Below are positions 19,126 to 28,183 of a DNA stretch of 64,000 bases, in pieces. Every line of letters starts with the position of its first letter. The stretch's first letter is position 1. The notes below the pieces were generated by a model. The model was given only the letters and a program-made list of their open reading frames with translations. It did no database searches and was not told the DNA's origin. Source of the DNA: Paracoccus sp. S1E-3 (GTDB lineage Bacteria > Pseudomonadota > Alphaproteobacteria > Rhodobacterales > Rhodobacteraceae); contig NZ_JACEMU010000004.1 of assembly GCF_013868135.1 (NCBI RefSeq), forward strand, positions 744,001-808,000. The letters are read 5' to 3'. The translations under genes were made by a program, and so were the position numbers.

Positions 19126-19914
19126 TCAGTCGCGAATTTCTTCCGCGTCGACGCCCCAGATGGCGGCCTTCTCGACCCAGCCCTTCGCGCCCCCGCCAGA
19201 AATCTGGCACCAGTTGATTTCGCATTTGCCCAGCCGGACAATCGCACCCCCCTCGGCCACGGCGATGACGCCGGCATTCAGGTCGGGCCGCCCCCGCAAC
19301 TCGACCATATCCTGCTGGACGATGGCCGTGCGCACACCCGACAACAGCTGGTAATGCACCCAGCCGCCGGCGCCGTCGCGGTCCTCGACCCGGCGCCAAT
19401 GACCGAACTCGCCCACCACGCGCAGGGGCATCCCGGCATGGCGGAAAACCCAGTCGATGCGATGCGACAGCGACGGGCCGCGCCGGACATTACCCTCATT
19501 GCCCTTCAGCGAGACATAGCGCGGCACCGGCAGCCGGGTGACCGGCCCACGCACCACCTCGGCCGCAGCGGGTGCGGGCTGAAGGGCGGCAAGCTGCGCC
19601 GGGCGCGCCGCCGGTCTGGGAACCTCGGGCATCACAGCCTCGGCGGCGGCCGGGTCGGGCGCGGCAGGTGCCATCGCCACTGGCGCGGCCTGATTTTCCG
19701 GTTGGGGGGCGGCCGCGTCGTGATTGCTCAGCGCATGGGCGGGGGCCAGCACGCTGAAGACCAATGCCGCCGCCCCTGCCCCCAGCATCGCCTTCGCCCG
19801 CCAGCCAAGCCCATGCCAAACCGCGCCGAGACCCGAGGCCTGCCGACCCCGCCCGAAACCCGATCTCTTCGCCGAGCCAATTGCCCGCCGGAATGACGGA
19901 GAGATATGTGCCAT
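19126..19914 (-). CDS. Secreted bacterial SH3-domain protein
   Basis: About 262 residues from the ATG at 19914. After a basic N-terminal stretch comes a hydrophobic segment (MLGAGAAALVFSVLAPAHA, about residues 43-61) that could be a signal peptide or membrane anchor, then a proline/alanine-rich linker. Two SH3_3-type repeats follow (GNVRRGPSLSHRIDWVF to GGWVHYQLLSG, then VELRGRPDLNAG to KGWVEKAAIWG). Such domains bind cell-wall peptides, and this family is common as a lone envelope gene in Rhodobacteraceae. The frame extends 84 codons upstream into the divergent dehydrogenase gene, so the true start is uncertain; Met43 is an alternative. Confidence 0.75.
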   Translation of the reverse strand: MAHISPSFRRAIGSAKRSGFGRGRQASGLGAVWHGLGWRAKAMLGAGAAALVFSVLAPAHALSNHDAAAPQPENQAAPVAMAPAAPDPAAAEAVMPEVPRPAARPAQLAALQPAPAAAEVVRGPVTRLPVPRYVSLKGNEGNVRRGPSLSHRIDWVFRHAGMPLRVVGEFGHWRRVEDRDGAGGWVHYQLLSGVRTAIVQQDMVELRGRPDLNAGVIAVAEGGAIVRLGKCEINWCQISGGGAKGWVEKAAIWGVDAEEIRD

Positions 19915-20074
19915 CCGCTCTACCTGCCCTCGCAGCGGTCGTTGCCGCCGTTGTTCCGCGACTTGCGCCGCCTGCCTCGCTGCCGCGTCGTTGCGCGGCG
20001 TTCGGGGTCTTGTGCCTGCGCCCCGATGCGGTGAAGCTTGCCGCAATGCGCCCCGAGTTGGAAGGGAGGATGCG

Positions 20075-21067
20075 ATGACCGGCACCAATTCGCGGCTGCG
20101 TGTGGCCGTTACGCGACGCTTGCCCGACCCGGTGCAGGCGCGCATGTCCGCACTTTTCGATGTCACACTGAACGAAGACGATCACCACCTGACCCGCGAC
20201 GAACTGGTCGAGGCGCTGCAAAACAACGACGTCATCGTGCCCTCGCTGGCGGATCGACTTGACGGGCCGCTGCTGGATCAGGCGGGGCCGCGCCTGAAGC
20301 TGATCGCGAATTACGGCGCCGGCACCGATCACATCGACCTGAACCATGCCCGCCAGCTGGGGATCACGGTCACCAACACCCCCGGCGTGCTGACTGAGGA
20401 CACCGCCGACATGACACTGGCCCTGATCATCGCCGTGACCCGTCGTCTGGCCGAGGGGTTGGCCGTGATGCAATCGGGCAACTGGGAGGGGTGGTCGCCT
20501 ACCGCCTTTCTGGGCGGCCGCATTGGCGGGCGCAAGCTGGGCATCGTCGGCATGGGCCGAATCGGCCAGGCCGTGGCGCGCCGCGCCCGCGCCTTCGGAA
20601 TGGAGGTGCATTACCACAGCCGCACCCGCCTGCGCCCGGAAACCGAGGCCGAGCTCGGCGCGATCTGGTGGGAAAGCCTCGACTGGATGCTGAGCCACAT
20701 GGACATCGTCAGCATGCACGTCGCCCACAGCCCGGCGACCTTCCATCTTCTGGGCGCGCGCCGGCTGAAGCTGCTGAAACCCTCGGCGGTGGTCATCAAC
20801 ACCTCGCGCGGCGAAGTAATCGACGAAAATGCGCTGACCCGGATGCTGCGCGCGGACGAGATCGCGGGCGCGGGACTGGATGTCTATGAACACGGCCACG
20901 AGGCCAACCCGCGCCTGCGCAACCTGCCCAATGTCGTGCTGTTGCCGCATATGGGCAGCGCCACCGTCGAGGGCCGGATCGAGATGGGCGAGAGGGTGAT
21001 CGAGAACATCCAGACCTTCGCCAATGGCGACAGCCCCCCAGATCTGATGCGACCGGAAATGCTGTAA
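20075..21067 (+). CDS. D-2-hydroxyacid dehydrogenase (glyoxylate/hydroxypyruvate reductase type)
   Basis: NAD(P)-dependent oxidoreductase, 330 residues, probably reducing glyoxylate or hydroxypyruvate. The Rossmann motif is GIVGMGRIGQAVARRA. The catalytic triad is visible as Arg in NTSRGEVIDE, Glu in GLDVYEHGHE and His in LLPHMGSAT. NYGAGTDHIDL is the usual substrate-loop segment. GGGAGGA ends 4 bases before the ATG at 20075. The frame is open further upstream only because of overlap with the divergent SH3 gene. Exact substrate cannot be told from sequence. Confidence 0.9.
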   Translation: MTGTNSRLRVAVTRRLPDPVQARMSALFDVTLNEDDHHLTRDELVEALQNNDVIVPSLADRLDGPLLDQAGPRLKLIANYGAGTDHIDLNHARQLGITVTNTPGVLTEDTADMTLALIIAVTRRLAEGLAVMQSGNWEGWSPTAFLGGRIGGRKLGIVGMGRIGQAVARRARAFGMEVHYHSRTRLRPETEAELGAIWWESLDWMLSHMDIVSMHVAHSPATFHLLGARRLKLLKPSAVVINTSRGEVIDENALTRMLRADEIAGAGLDVYEHGHEANPRLRNLPNVVLLPHMGSATVEGRIEMGERVIENIQTFANGDSPPDLMRPEML

Positions 21068-21133
21068 CACTCAAGCTGACATCGGCAGCGTCGGGATCGT
21101 GCGGCCCGCGCCGATAAGGCCCGCAAAAGATCA

Positions 21134-21157
21134 GAGCCGCCCCATCAAGGGCGGCTC
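21134..21157. terminator. Terminator between convergent genes
   Basis: GAGCCGCCC / GGGCGGCTC, a perfect 9-base stem with a 6-base loop. On the minus strand a short TTTT follows a few bases later, so it best serves the D,D-carboxypeptidase gene and may also stop the dehydrogenase transcript. Confidence 0.65.
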
Positions 21158-21207
21158 CGGTTCAATCGTTGGTGCCTTCAATGTCCTGCGCTCTGCCGGT
21201 CTGGCCG

Positions 21208-22854
21208 TCAGGGCGCCGTCACATCGCAGCGTTCCCCCTGCGCAGACAGGCTGGCGCAGGTCTTGGCAGCCGCAGATTTCGACAGGCCGACGAAGGTCGC
21301 CTCAAACCCCTTCGAGGATTCGCGGATATGACGCAGTGCCCCGTCAAGCTGCGCATTCTCCTGCATCGCAACCTGAATCAGACGCTCATCCGCCTGGCCC
21401 CGCGACTTGAAACGGCCCAGCGACACACCCCAGGACTGCCCGCCGGAGGATGAGGCGCGGGCGATCTTCTCGGTCGGGCGAGGTTCGGGGGCCGATCCGC
21501 CGCCATCACCCACGACCACGGTGCCCGATTTGGGCTGCGGCTTCGACGAAGTTTCCAGCGACAGGTCCGCCGCCAGCGACTCCGCCACATTTGCGGTGCT
21601 GGCCGCCGCCACGGCGACCGGCGCCGCGGCGCGCGCGCGCGGGGCCGCCTTGGGACGCGCCGACTGGCTGAGCACGCCACCCCCTGTATTGTCCGAAGTC
21701 GGCGCAGCCATTGCGCTGCGGACCGCCTCATCCGCTGCGGCGCTGGCGGAGGCCAGACGCCCCGGACGCGCCGCCGGACGCGCGCTGCTGGCGAGCCTGA
21801 CGGCATCACCACGCTCGGGTTCAGCGCGCGGCTGCGGCGCGGGGGGCGCACTGGCCGCGAGCGCCATCGCCTCGTTCAACGCCGAGTTCAGGCTTTTGGT
21901 GGCGACCGAAGCTTGCACCACGGTTTCCGGCACGTCGGCCTTGGCAGCCGGGCGGGCCGAACTGGCCTGCGTCTCGGCAACCTTGCGGCTCGACTTGCGC
22001 TCGACAATGTATTGCGGCGGTTCGGGCTTGATTTCGCGCACGCGGGTCGGCGCCTTGCCAAAGCCCATATCGAGCAACTGAGCCATCACCGCATTGCGCT
22101 GCGCGGTCGAGGTGCCCCCGAACACGGTGGCGATGATTCGCTTGGACCCGCGCTGCGCCGAAGCCGTCAGGTTGAAGCCCGCTGCACGGGTATAGCCGGT
22201 CTTGATCCCGTCCGCGCCGGCATAATTGTCAAGGAAGGTCCGGTTGGTCGACCGCACCGTAGCGATTCCCGCATCTGCCGAACGGCGCGAGAAGATCGAG
22301 TAATATTGCGGAAAATCGTAGAACAGCCGCCGCCCGAGGATGCTCATGTCGCGCGCGGTCGAGAAATGCCCGGCTTCGGTCAGGCCGTTCGCATTGCGGA
22401 ACTGGGTGTTGCGCATCCCCAACGCCTGGGCCATGCCGGTCATCTGCCCGGCGAACTTCGGCACCGACCCGCCGAGGTTCTCGGCGATCACCGTGGCCGC
22501 GTCATTGGCCGATTTCACCGCCGCGGCGCGGATCAGATAGCGCAGTTCGATCTGCTGGCCGGCGCGCAGACCCAGACGCGAAGGAGGCTCGCCAGCGGCA
22601 CGCGAGGAGACGGTGAACCGGGTATCCAGCCGCACCTGGCCACGCTCAATCGCCGTGAAGGCCATGTAGAGGGTCATCATCTTGGTCAGCGAAGCCGGAT
22701 GCAGCCGCGTATCGGCATTCTGCGCATGAATCTGCTTGCCGGTGCGCCCGTCCATGACGAAAGCGGCAAACGGCGCGGATTGCGCGGCGAGGGGAATCAG
22801 GAACGCGAAAAACGTCAGCAATCCTGCGCGGAACAACGTGCGGAATATGGTCAC
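21208..22854 (-). CDS. D-alanyl-D-alanine carboxypeptidase with C-terminal SPOR domain
   Basis: Low-molecular-weight penicillin-binding protein that trims the terminal D-Ala from peptidoglycan stem peptides in the periplasm. A signal peptide covers about residues 1-26. The catalytic motifs are SLTK (Ser55-Lys58), SAN (115-117) and KTG (218-220). After the transpeptidase-like domain comes a long, low-complexity Ala/Pro/Arg-rich linker (about 290-465). A SPOR domain follows at the C-terminus (SWGVSLGRFKSRGQADERL onwards), predicted to bind denuded glycan at the division site. At 548 residues it is longer than classical DacA/DacC because of the linker and SPOR domain. Confidence 0.93.
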   Translation of the reverse strand: MTIFRTLFRAGLLTFFAFLIPLAAQSAPFAAFVMDGRTGKQIHAQNADTRLHPASLTKMMTLYMAFTAIERGQVRLDTRFTVSSRAAGEPPSRLGLRAGQQIELRYLIRAAAVKSANDAATVIAENLGGSVPKFAGQMTGMAQALGMRNTQFRNANGLTEAGHFSTARDMSILGRRLFYDFPQYYSIFSRRSADAGIATVRSTNRTFLDNYAGADGIKTGYTRAAGFNLTASAQRGSKRIIATVFGGTSTAQRNAVMAQLLDMGFGKAPTRVREIKPEPPQYIVERKSSRKVAETQASSARPAAKADVPETVVQASVATKSLNSALNEAMALAASAPPAPQPRAEPERGDAVRLASSARPAARPGRLASASAAADEAVRSAMAAPTSDNTGGGVLSQSARPKAAPRARAAAPVAVAAASTANVAESLAADLSLETSSKPQPKSGTVVVGDGGGSAPEPRPTEKIARASSSGGQSWGVSLGRFKSRGQADERLIQVAMQENAQLDGALRHIRESSKGFEATFVGLSKSAAAKTCASLSAQGERCDVTAP

Positions 22855-23018
22855 TGTCTCGATCTCTTCTGCCTGATGCGGCCTGTTTTGTAAGCGGCCG
22901 TCGTTAATTTTTTGACAATAGCACAGAGATTTCCACCCGGAAACCTAGCTTTTGACGCATTTTCACGTTCCCGCGAGGCTTCGGCCGGAAATCGCCGCCC
23001 TTTCGACGGCGGTGCGGG

Positions 23019-23047
23019 GTTACATTGCGGGCAAAACACCCTATATT
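23019..23047 (+). promoter_or_regulatory. Candidate clpS promoter
   Basis: TATATT at 23042-23047 lies 17 bases after GTTACA (23019-23024), and the clpS ATG is 36 bases downstream. The -10 element is good and the -35 weak. It is the best promoter-like pair in the 228-base gap between the divergent carboxypeptidase and clpS genes. Confidence 0.4.
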
Positions 23048-23082
23048 CGCCTGCTCATCCTCATGTTCCGATTTTGATTGCC

Positions 23083-23400
23083 ATGCCCCAGGATCCCGTC
23101 CACCGCGATGAGACCGACCTCGCCGTCAAGCCCCGCGCCAAAAGCCAGCGGCCGCCGATGTATAAGGTGATGTTGCTCAATGACGACTTCACGCCGATGG
23201 AATTCGTGGTCCATGTGCTGGAGCGGCTTTTTGCCATGTCTCACGCGCAAGCCATTGAAATCATGTTGACAGTTCACCGAAGGGGATTGGCGGTCGTAGG
23301 CGTTTTTTCGCATGAAATCGCCGAGACCAAGGTGGCGCAGGTGCTGGAACTCGCGCGCCGCCAGCAGCATCCGCTGCAATGCACCATGGAAAAAGAATAG
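23083..23400 (+). CDS. clpS: ATP-dependent Clp protease adaptor ClpS
   Basis: A 105-residue adaptor that delivers N-degron substrates to ClpAP. The core is complete: [20 protein letters not shown], then [20 protein letters not shown] and IAETKVAQV. The hydrophobic pocket and ClpA-binding surfaces of the family lie in these segments. The start at 23083 gives the usual short, unstructured N-terminus; further upstream codons in frame are not conserved-looking. Three bases separate it from the methyltransferase gene, implying one transcript. The D,D-carboxypeptidase diverges from it. Confidence 0.95.
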   Translation: MPQDPVHRDETDLAVKPRAKSQRPPMYKVMLLNDDFTPMEFVVHVLERLFAMSHAQAIEIMLTVHRRGLAVVGVFSHEIAETKVAQVLELARRQQHPLQCTMEKE

Positions 23401-23403
23401 CTT

Positions 23404-24393
23404 ATGCGCATTTCGCGACTGGAACTGGCCTTCCCCGCGGGCGCGCCGGGGCGTGCCCTCATCCTTGGCGCCGACGGGGCCGAGGATCTGTCGCCCTTCG
23501 ACCCGGCCTCGACGCTGATCGTCGAGGGCATGGCGCAGCACCATGACGCGCTGAAGGCACGCGGCTTCAGGGTCGCGACAAGCGCCGAGGGAAGCTTCGA
23601 CACCGCCCTCGTCACGCTTCCCCGCGCCCGCGAAGCCGCACGGGCCCGCATCGCCGCGGCGGCGGCGCATCTGGCGCCGGGTGGGGCCTTGTGGATCGAC
23701 GGGCAGAAGACCGATGGTGTCGAGTCTGTTCTGAAGGAAATCAAGGCGCTCGGCGGCATTTCTGATATGCAGTCCAAGGCCCATGGCAAGATCGCGCGGA
23801 TCGAGAATCCGAGCCGTATTCCCGCCGACTGGGCCGCGCGCCCGCTGTCGCCTGCACCGGGTTTCACCACTGTGCCCGGCGTATTTTCCGCCGAATCTGT
23901 CGATGCCGGATCGGCCATGCTGGCGGCGGCGTTGCCGGAAAAGCTGCCCACCCGAATCGTTGATCTTGGCGCGGGCTGGGGCTGGTTGTCGGCGCAGATT
24001 CTGGGCCGTCCCGGTGTTGCCCGTCTGCACCTGGTGGAGGCGGACCATGCGGCGCTGGAATGCGCCCGCGCCAATGTCACCGACCCGCGCGCGATGTTCC
24101 ACTGGGCGGACGCGCGCAGTTTCCGCCTGCCCGAACCGGTGAACGGCGTCATCATGAATCCGCCCTTTCACACGGGACGCGCCGCCGATCCGGGGCTGGG
24201 CGCGGCCTTCATCCAGGCCGCCGCCGGGCTGCTGACGACGGCGGGCCGGCTGTGGATGGTCGCCAACCGGCATCTGCCCTATGAGACGGAGCTTGCCCGG
24301 CACTTCGCCGAAGTCGCAGAAATCGGCGGCGACAACCGCTTCAAGGTCCTCACCGCCACCGGCGCGGGCGCCCGCAACAGGAGAACGCGATGA
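23404..24393 (+). CDS. RsmC-like class I methyltransferase
   Basis: SAM-dependent methyltransferase, 329 residues, with the duplicated RsmC architecture: a degenerate N-terminal half and a catalytic C-terminal MTS domain. The SAM motif is RIVDLGAGWGWLS and the base-flipping catalytic motif is NPPFH, typical of N2-guanine methyltransferases. RsmC modifies G1207 of 16S rRNA; RlmG-type activity on 23S rRNA cannot be excluded. It follows clpS by 3 bases and overlaps the SDR gene start as ATGA. Confidence 0.85.
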   Translation: MRISRLELAFPAGAPGRALILGADGAEDLSPFDPASTLIVEGMAQHHDALKARGFRVATSAEGSFDTALVTLPRAREAARARIAAAAAHLAPGGALWIDGQKTDGVESVLKEIKALGGISDMQSKAHGKIARIENPSRIPADWAARPLSPAPGFTTVPGVFSAESVDAGSAMLAAALPEKLPTRIVDLGAGWGWLSAQILGRPGVARLHLVEADHAALECARANVTDPRAMFHWADARSFRLPEPVNGVIMNPPFHTGRAADPGLGAAFIQAAAGLLTTAGRLWMVANRHLPYETELARHFAEVAEIGGDNRFKVLTATGAGARNRRTR

Positions 24394-25193
24394 GCACCAC
24401 GCTTGAAGGGAAAACCGCCATCGTCACCGGCGCCGGCCATGGCGTCGGGCTGGCGATCGCCCGCGCGCTTTACGAACGCGGCGCCAATGTCATGCTGGCC
24501 GATTGCGACGAATCGGCGCTGGATCACGAGATGGCGCGCTTTGGTGACGACCCGCGTGTGCGCCGCTTCAGCGCCGACATGTCGCAGCGGCTGTCGACGG
24601 CGAACCTGCTGTCTGCGACGCTGGTGGCCTTTGACCGGGTCGATATCCTCGTCAATGCCCACCGTCTGTTGAAGCTCAACAAGCCGCTGGAATGCAGCGA
24701 GGCCGACCTGGAGGAGATGCTGCGCCAGAACCTGCTGGCGGGGCTGCGGATGTCGCAGATCGTCGCCAAGCGGATGATCCAGCAGGCGGCAGAGGACGAC
24801 GCGACCAAGATGGCAGGGGCCATCGTGAACCTGACCACGCTGGCGGCGCAGCGCCCTCATCCCGACTTGCTGGCCTATTCCATCGCCTCGGCCGCGCAGG
24901 ATCAGGCGACACGGGCGCTGGCGCTGGCGCTGGCGCCGCACCGTATCCGGGTGAATTCGGTGGCCTTCGGCTCGGTGATGACATCGGAACTGAAGGCGGC
25001 GCTGCGGGACAATCCCAGCCTGCGCGAGGATATCATCAAGGGCACTCCGATGGGCCGCATCGCCGGGTCGGACGAACTGGCCGATGCGGTGCTGTATCTG
25101 GTCAGCGACGGCGCAGGTTTCGTGACCGGGCAGATCATCAATGTCGATGGCGGGCGCAGCCTGCTGGACCCGGTGCAGACGCCGATGTTCTAG
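24390..25193 (+). CDS. SDR-family protein with altered active site
   Basis: A 267-residue Rossmann-fold protein of the short-chain dehydrogenase family. The cofactor loop TGAGHGVGLAIA and the C-terminal GFVTGQIINVDGGR are normal. The catalytic parts are not: NAG is NAH (VDILVNAHRLL), the usual catalytic Ser position reads NLTTLAA, and YxxxK is YSIAS with the Lys missing. The cofactor could still bind, but ordinary hydride transfer is doubtful. It is translationally coupled to the RsmC-like gene (ATGA). It may be a pseudo-enzyme or act on an unusual substrate. Confidence 0.85.
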   Translation: MSTTLEGKTAIVTGAGHGVGLAIARALYERGANVMLADCDESALDHEMARFGDDPRVRRFSADMSQRLSTANLLSATLVAFDRVDILVNAHRLLKLNKPLECSEADLEEMLRQNLLAGLRMSQIVAKRMIQQAAEDDATKMAGAIVNLTTLAAQRPHPDLLAYSIASAAQDQATRALALALAPHRIRVNSVAFGSVMTSELKAALRDNPSLREDIIKGTPMGRIAGSDELADAVLYLVSDGAGFVTGQIINVDGGRSLLDPVQTPMF

Positions 25194-25204
25194 GCGACGA
25201 TCTG

Positions 25205-25615
25205 CTAGGAAGCGTTTTCGGGATAGGCGATCTTGCAGGCTTTCACCGCCTGCTCGGCGCGGGCGGTTTCGGTCTTCAGCTTCTCGACCAGATAGTCACG
25301 GGTGCGGCGTTCGGCGGCGGGATCGATCGGCACCCGGTAACGCTCGGTATCGACGACATCGCGCCAGCAGCTCGATTCGACATAGCGGATCTCGCCGTTA
25401 CGGTCGCGCACCGCGCGGCGGCAGAAATCCAGCTCGGTCCGCGTCACCTGCCGCTCCTTCCAGGCATAACCACGGGCCAGATTGGCTTCGGTCTCGGCCA
25501 GAAGGTTGCTCAGCACCCGATATTCGCGGGTATTGCCACGAATGCAGTTTTCCTGTGGCGTCCCGCAGGCGGCCAGCAGCGACAGCGGCAGAAGAAGGGC
25601 AAGTTTGCGGAACAT
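25205..25615 (-). CDS. Uncharacterised lipoprotein
   Basis: A 136-residue protein with a lipoprotein signal: a basic N-terminus, a hydrophobic core and the lipobox LLAAC (Cys17). The mature part is charged and has three further cysteines (ENCIRG, LDFCRRAV, SSCWRDV) plus one near the end (VKACKIAY), so disulfides in the periplasm are likely. No known domain was recognised. It is convergent with the SDR gene, 11 bases apart. Confidence 0.7.
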   Translation of the reverse strand: MFRKLALLLPLSLLAACGTPQENCIRGNTREYRVLSNLLAETEANLARGYAWKERQVTRTELDFCRRAVRDRNGEIRYVESSCWRDVVDTERYRVPIDPAAERRTRDYLVEKLKTETARAEQAVKACKIAYPENAS

Positions 25616-26009
25616 GGCCGGGCCTTTGAACGGGGTGCGGATTCAGCCTAGCGCGGCTGGCAGCGACGGGCAAATCAACTTCCCTACCCTAACCACCTGA
25701 CCCGGCTGCGGGTTCCGGCAGCTTCTCGCAGGACGCAGGCCCCCTTGCCGACGGGTTGCAGAACGACACCACGCTAAGGGAACTGCAACCGCTTGCCCCC
25801 GCCTCCCCCTGCCTGCGGCGCTTCGTCGCGTGCGGATGCGTGATGGGGCGCCATTGCCCGCGTTGGACCAGCGGCGGGACCGGCGGCGGCGCCGATCCGG
25901 CAGCCATCAGAATCAGGGCGAGGTTGCGGGTCATGGATGCGGGCTTTATGGCAGGTCAGCACAGCCAGGGCCCGCGGTTGCCACGGGCAAACAGTTTCAC
26001 GGATGACCC
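25616..26009. other. Gene-poor gap before hemF
   Basis: No convincing gene is seen in this 394-base stretch. One minus-strand frame (25689-25934) begins MTRNLALILMAAGSA, which resembles a signal peptide. It lacks a ribosome-binding site and the remainder looks non-protein-like, so it is not called. The gap should hold the promoters for the lipoprotein gene (minus) and hemF (plus). Confidence 0.5.
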
Positions 26010-26873
26010 ATGACCGAGATGCAGACCGAACGTCGCCGCGCCGCCGACTGGTTCCGCAGCCTGCGTGACCGCATCACCGCCGCCTTCGAGGCGCTGGAGG
26101 ATGAAGGCCCCGGCGCCCCCGCCCCCGGCCGGTTCGAGGTCACGCCCACCGCGCGCGAGAACGATGGCGGCGGCGGCATCATGTCGGTGATGCGCGGCGG
26201 CCGGGTGTTCGAGAAGGTCGGCGTGAACTGGTCCGAGGTGCACGGAACCCTTGCGCCCCGCGCGCAGGCCGCGATGGCGGCGCGGGGCGTGCCGGGCATG
26301 GAGGAGGACGCGCGGTTCTGGGCCGCGGGGATCAGTCTGGTGGCGCATATGCAGAACCCTCATGCGCCGGCGGTCCATATGAACACCCGGATGTTCTGGA
26401 CCCCGCATGCGTGGTGGTTCGGCGGCGGGGCCGACCTGAACCCCTGCATCGAATATCCCGCCGATACCGCGCATTTTCACGCCACGCTGGAAACCACCTG
26501 CAACACCCATGACCCGGATTATTACCCGCGCTTCAAGGCGTGGGCGGACGAGTATTTCTTCATCCCCCATCGCGGCCGGGCGCGCGGCGTTGGCGGCATT
26601 TTCTATGACGATCTGAACAGCGGCGACTGGCAGGCCGATTTTGCCTTTACCAAAGCCGTGGGCGCGGCGTTTCTGCCCGCTTTCCTGCCCCTCGCCCAAG
26701 CGCATATGCGGCAGGACTGGACCGAGGCCGAAAAGGATGCGCAACTGGTCCATCGCGGGCTTTATGCGGAATACAACCTCGTCTACGACCGCGGCACCAA
26801 ATTCGGGCTGGAGACCGGCCATAACGCCGATGCCGTGCTGATGAGCCTGCCGCCGATGGCGAAATGGGTGTGA
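26010..26873 (+). CDS. hemF: Oxygen-dependent coproporphyrinogen III oxidase
   Basis: HemF converts coproporphyrinogen III to protoporphyrinogen IX with O2, in haem and (where present) bacteriochlorophyll synthesis. The 287-residue protein has the family segments ARENDGGGGIMSVMRGGRVF, PAVHMNTRMFW, WFGGGADLNPC, GVGGIFYDDL and YAEYNLVYDRGTKFGLETG. The start MTEMQTERRRAADWF is typical. It seems to be a single-gene unit and ends 4 bases before the convergent MATE gene. The oxygen-independent HemN is not in the window. Confidence 0.97.
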   Translation: MTEMQTERRRAADWFRSLRDRITAAFEALEDEGPGAPAPGRFEVTPTARENDGGGGIMSVMRGGRVFEKVGVNWSEVHGTLAPRAQAAMAARGVPGMEEDARFWAAGISLVAHMQNPHAPAVHMNTRMFWTPHAWWFGGGADLNPCIEYPADTAHFHATLETTCNTHDPDYYPRFKAWADEYFFIPHRGRARGVGGIFYDDLNSGDWQADFAFTKAVGAAFLPAFLPLAQAHMRQDWTEAEKDAQLVHRGLYAEYNLVYDRGTKFGLETGHNADAVLMSLPPMAKWV

Positions 26874-26877
26874 AAGG

Positions 26878-28182
26878 TCACGCCGCCGTCGCCTCGGCCT
26901 CGGGATAGAAGCGCGCCATGGTCAGGGCGCGGGCGAGGTTCAACACCATCAGCGCTGCCCAGAGGCCGTCATTGCCGAAGACCGCCGGCAGGATTGCCAG
27001 CGCCACCGCATAGATGGCGACCGATTCGATCATCGCGCGCCGCATCCGCCCGGTCAGCGTCGCGCCGATGAAGATCCCGTCGAACATCCAGCTGGCAATG
27101 CCGATCAAGGGCGCCACGACCAGCCATGGCAGATAGCGGCGCGCCTCGGCCCGGACGTCGGGGGCAGTGGTCAGGATGTCGATCAGCGCCGGGCCGAAGA
27201 CCGCGAAGATCAGCGCCAGAAGCGCCGCCCCGCCAAGCGCCCAGCCCGAGGTGACGCGCGCCGCGCGCCGCAGCATGGCGGGCCGGCGCGCACCCACCGC
27301 CTGCCCCACCAGCGTTTCGGCGGCGAAGGCGAATCCGTCCAGACCATATGCGGTGATCTGCAGGAATTGCAGCAATACCTGATTGGCGGCCAGCGTCACG
27401 TCGCCCTGCCCCGCCGCCATGAACATGAAGGTGGTGAAGGAACCCTGCAACAGGACCGAGCGCAGCATGATATCCGAATTGACCCGCCAGAAGCGCATCA
27501 TCCGGTCGCGGGCGAAAACTCCCGCGCGCCCCAGCACCAGCCGCAGGGCAGTGCGGCAGAACCACAGCCCCAGCGCCAGTCCGCCCAGCTCGGCGATCAG
27601 CGTGGCCGCCGCCACCCCGCTCACGCCCCAGCCGAGGCCCAGAACGAACAGCAGATCCAGGCCCACGTTAAGCCCGTTCTGCAGCACCTGCAGCACCAGC
27701 ACGCTGCGCGTCCGCTCCATCGCGATCAGCCAGCCGGTGATGGCATAAAGGGCGATGGTCGCGGGCGCCCCCCAGATGCGAATGGCAAGATAGCGGCTGG
27801 CGAGATCCTCGACCTCGGGGCTGGCGGGGGCCAGCCAGAACGCGCCCGCGAACAGCAGGGGGTGCAGCAGGATCAGCGCCAGCCCGGCGCCGAAGGCGAT
27901 GGTCAGGGCGCGGGCCAGGTGGGCGCCGACCTCGGGCGCGTCGCCCGCGCCATGGGCCTGCGCCACCAGCCCCGAAGTGCCCATGCGCAGGAAGCCGAAG
28001 ATCCAGTAGATCGAGGACAGGATCACCGCGCCGATACCGACCGCTCCGATGGGCGCCGCCTGCCCCAGCTGGCCGATCACCCCGGTATCGACGGCGCCCA
28101 GCAGCGGCACGGTGGCGTTCGACAGCACGATGGGCAGCGCAATCGCCAGCACCCGGCGGTGACTGACGGCGCGATCCGACAC
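26878..28182 (-). CDS. MATE-family efflux transporter
   Basis: A 434-residue inner-membrane protein with about twelve hydrophobic segments in two homologous halves, as in MATE/NorM cation-coupled exporters (DinF-like subgroup). Visible family features are SNATVPLLGAVDTGVIGQLG in helix 1 and the GTSGLVAQAHGAGD loop in the first half, mirrored by AAETLVGQAVGARRPAML in the second. It lies 1 base behind a thioesterase gene on the same strand and is probably co-transcribed with it. Substrate unknown. Confidence 0.9.
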   Translation of the reverse strand: MSDRAVSHRRVLAIALPIVLSNATVPLLGAVDTGVIGQLGQAAPIGAVGIGAVILSSIYWIFGFLRMGTSGLVAQAHGAGDAPEVGAHLARALTIAFGAGLALILLHPLLFAGAFWLAPASPEVEDLASRYLAIRIWGAPATIALYAITGWLIAMERTRSVLVLQVLQNGLNVGLDLLFVLGLGWGVSGVAAATLIAELGGLALGLWFCRTALRLVLGRAGVFARDRMMRFWRVNSDIMLRSVLLQGSFTTFMFMAAGQGDVTLAANQVLLQFLQITAYGLDGFAFAAETLVGQAVGARRPAMLRRAARVTSGWALGGAALLALIFAVFGPALIDILTTAPDVRAEARRYLPWLVVAPLIGIASWMFDGIFIGATLTGRMRRAMIESVAIYAVALAILPAVFGNDGLWAALMVLNLARALTMARFYPEAEATAA

Positions 28183-28183
28183 C

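Noticed and set aside
22912..22917. Perfect TTGACA box between the carboxypeptidase gene and clpS
   Set aside because: No acceptable -10 element lies 15-19 bases downstream on the plus strand, so the GTTACA/TATATT pair nearer clpS was preferred.
25689..25934. Minus-strand 81-codon frame with a signal-peptide-like start (MTRNLALILMAAGSA)
   Set aside because: No ribosome-binding site and the remainder is Ser/Pro/Arg-rich without protein-like pattern; too weak to call a gene.
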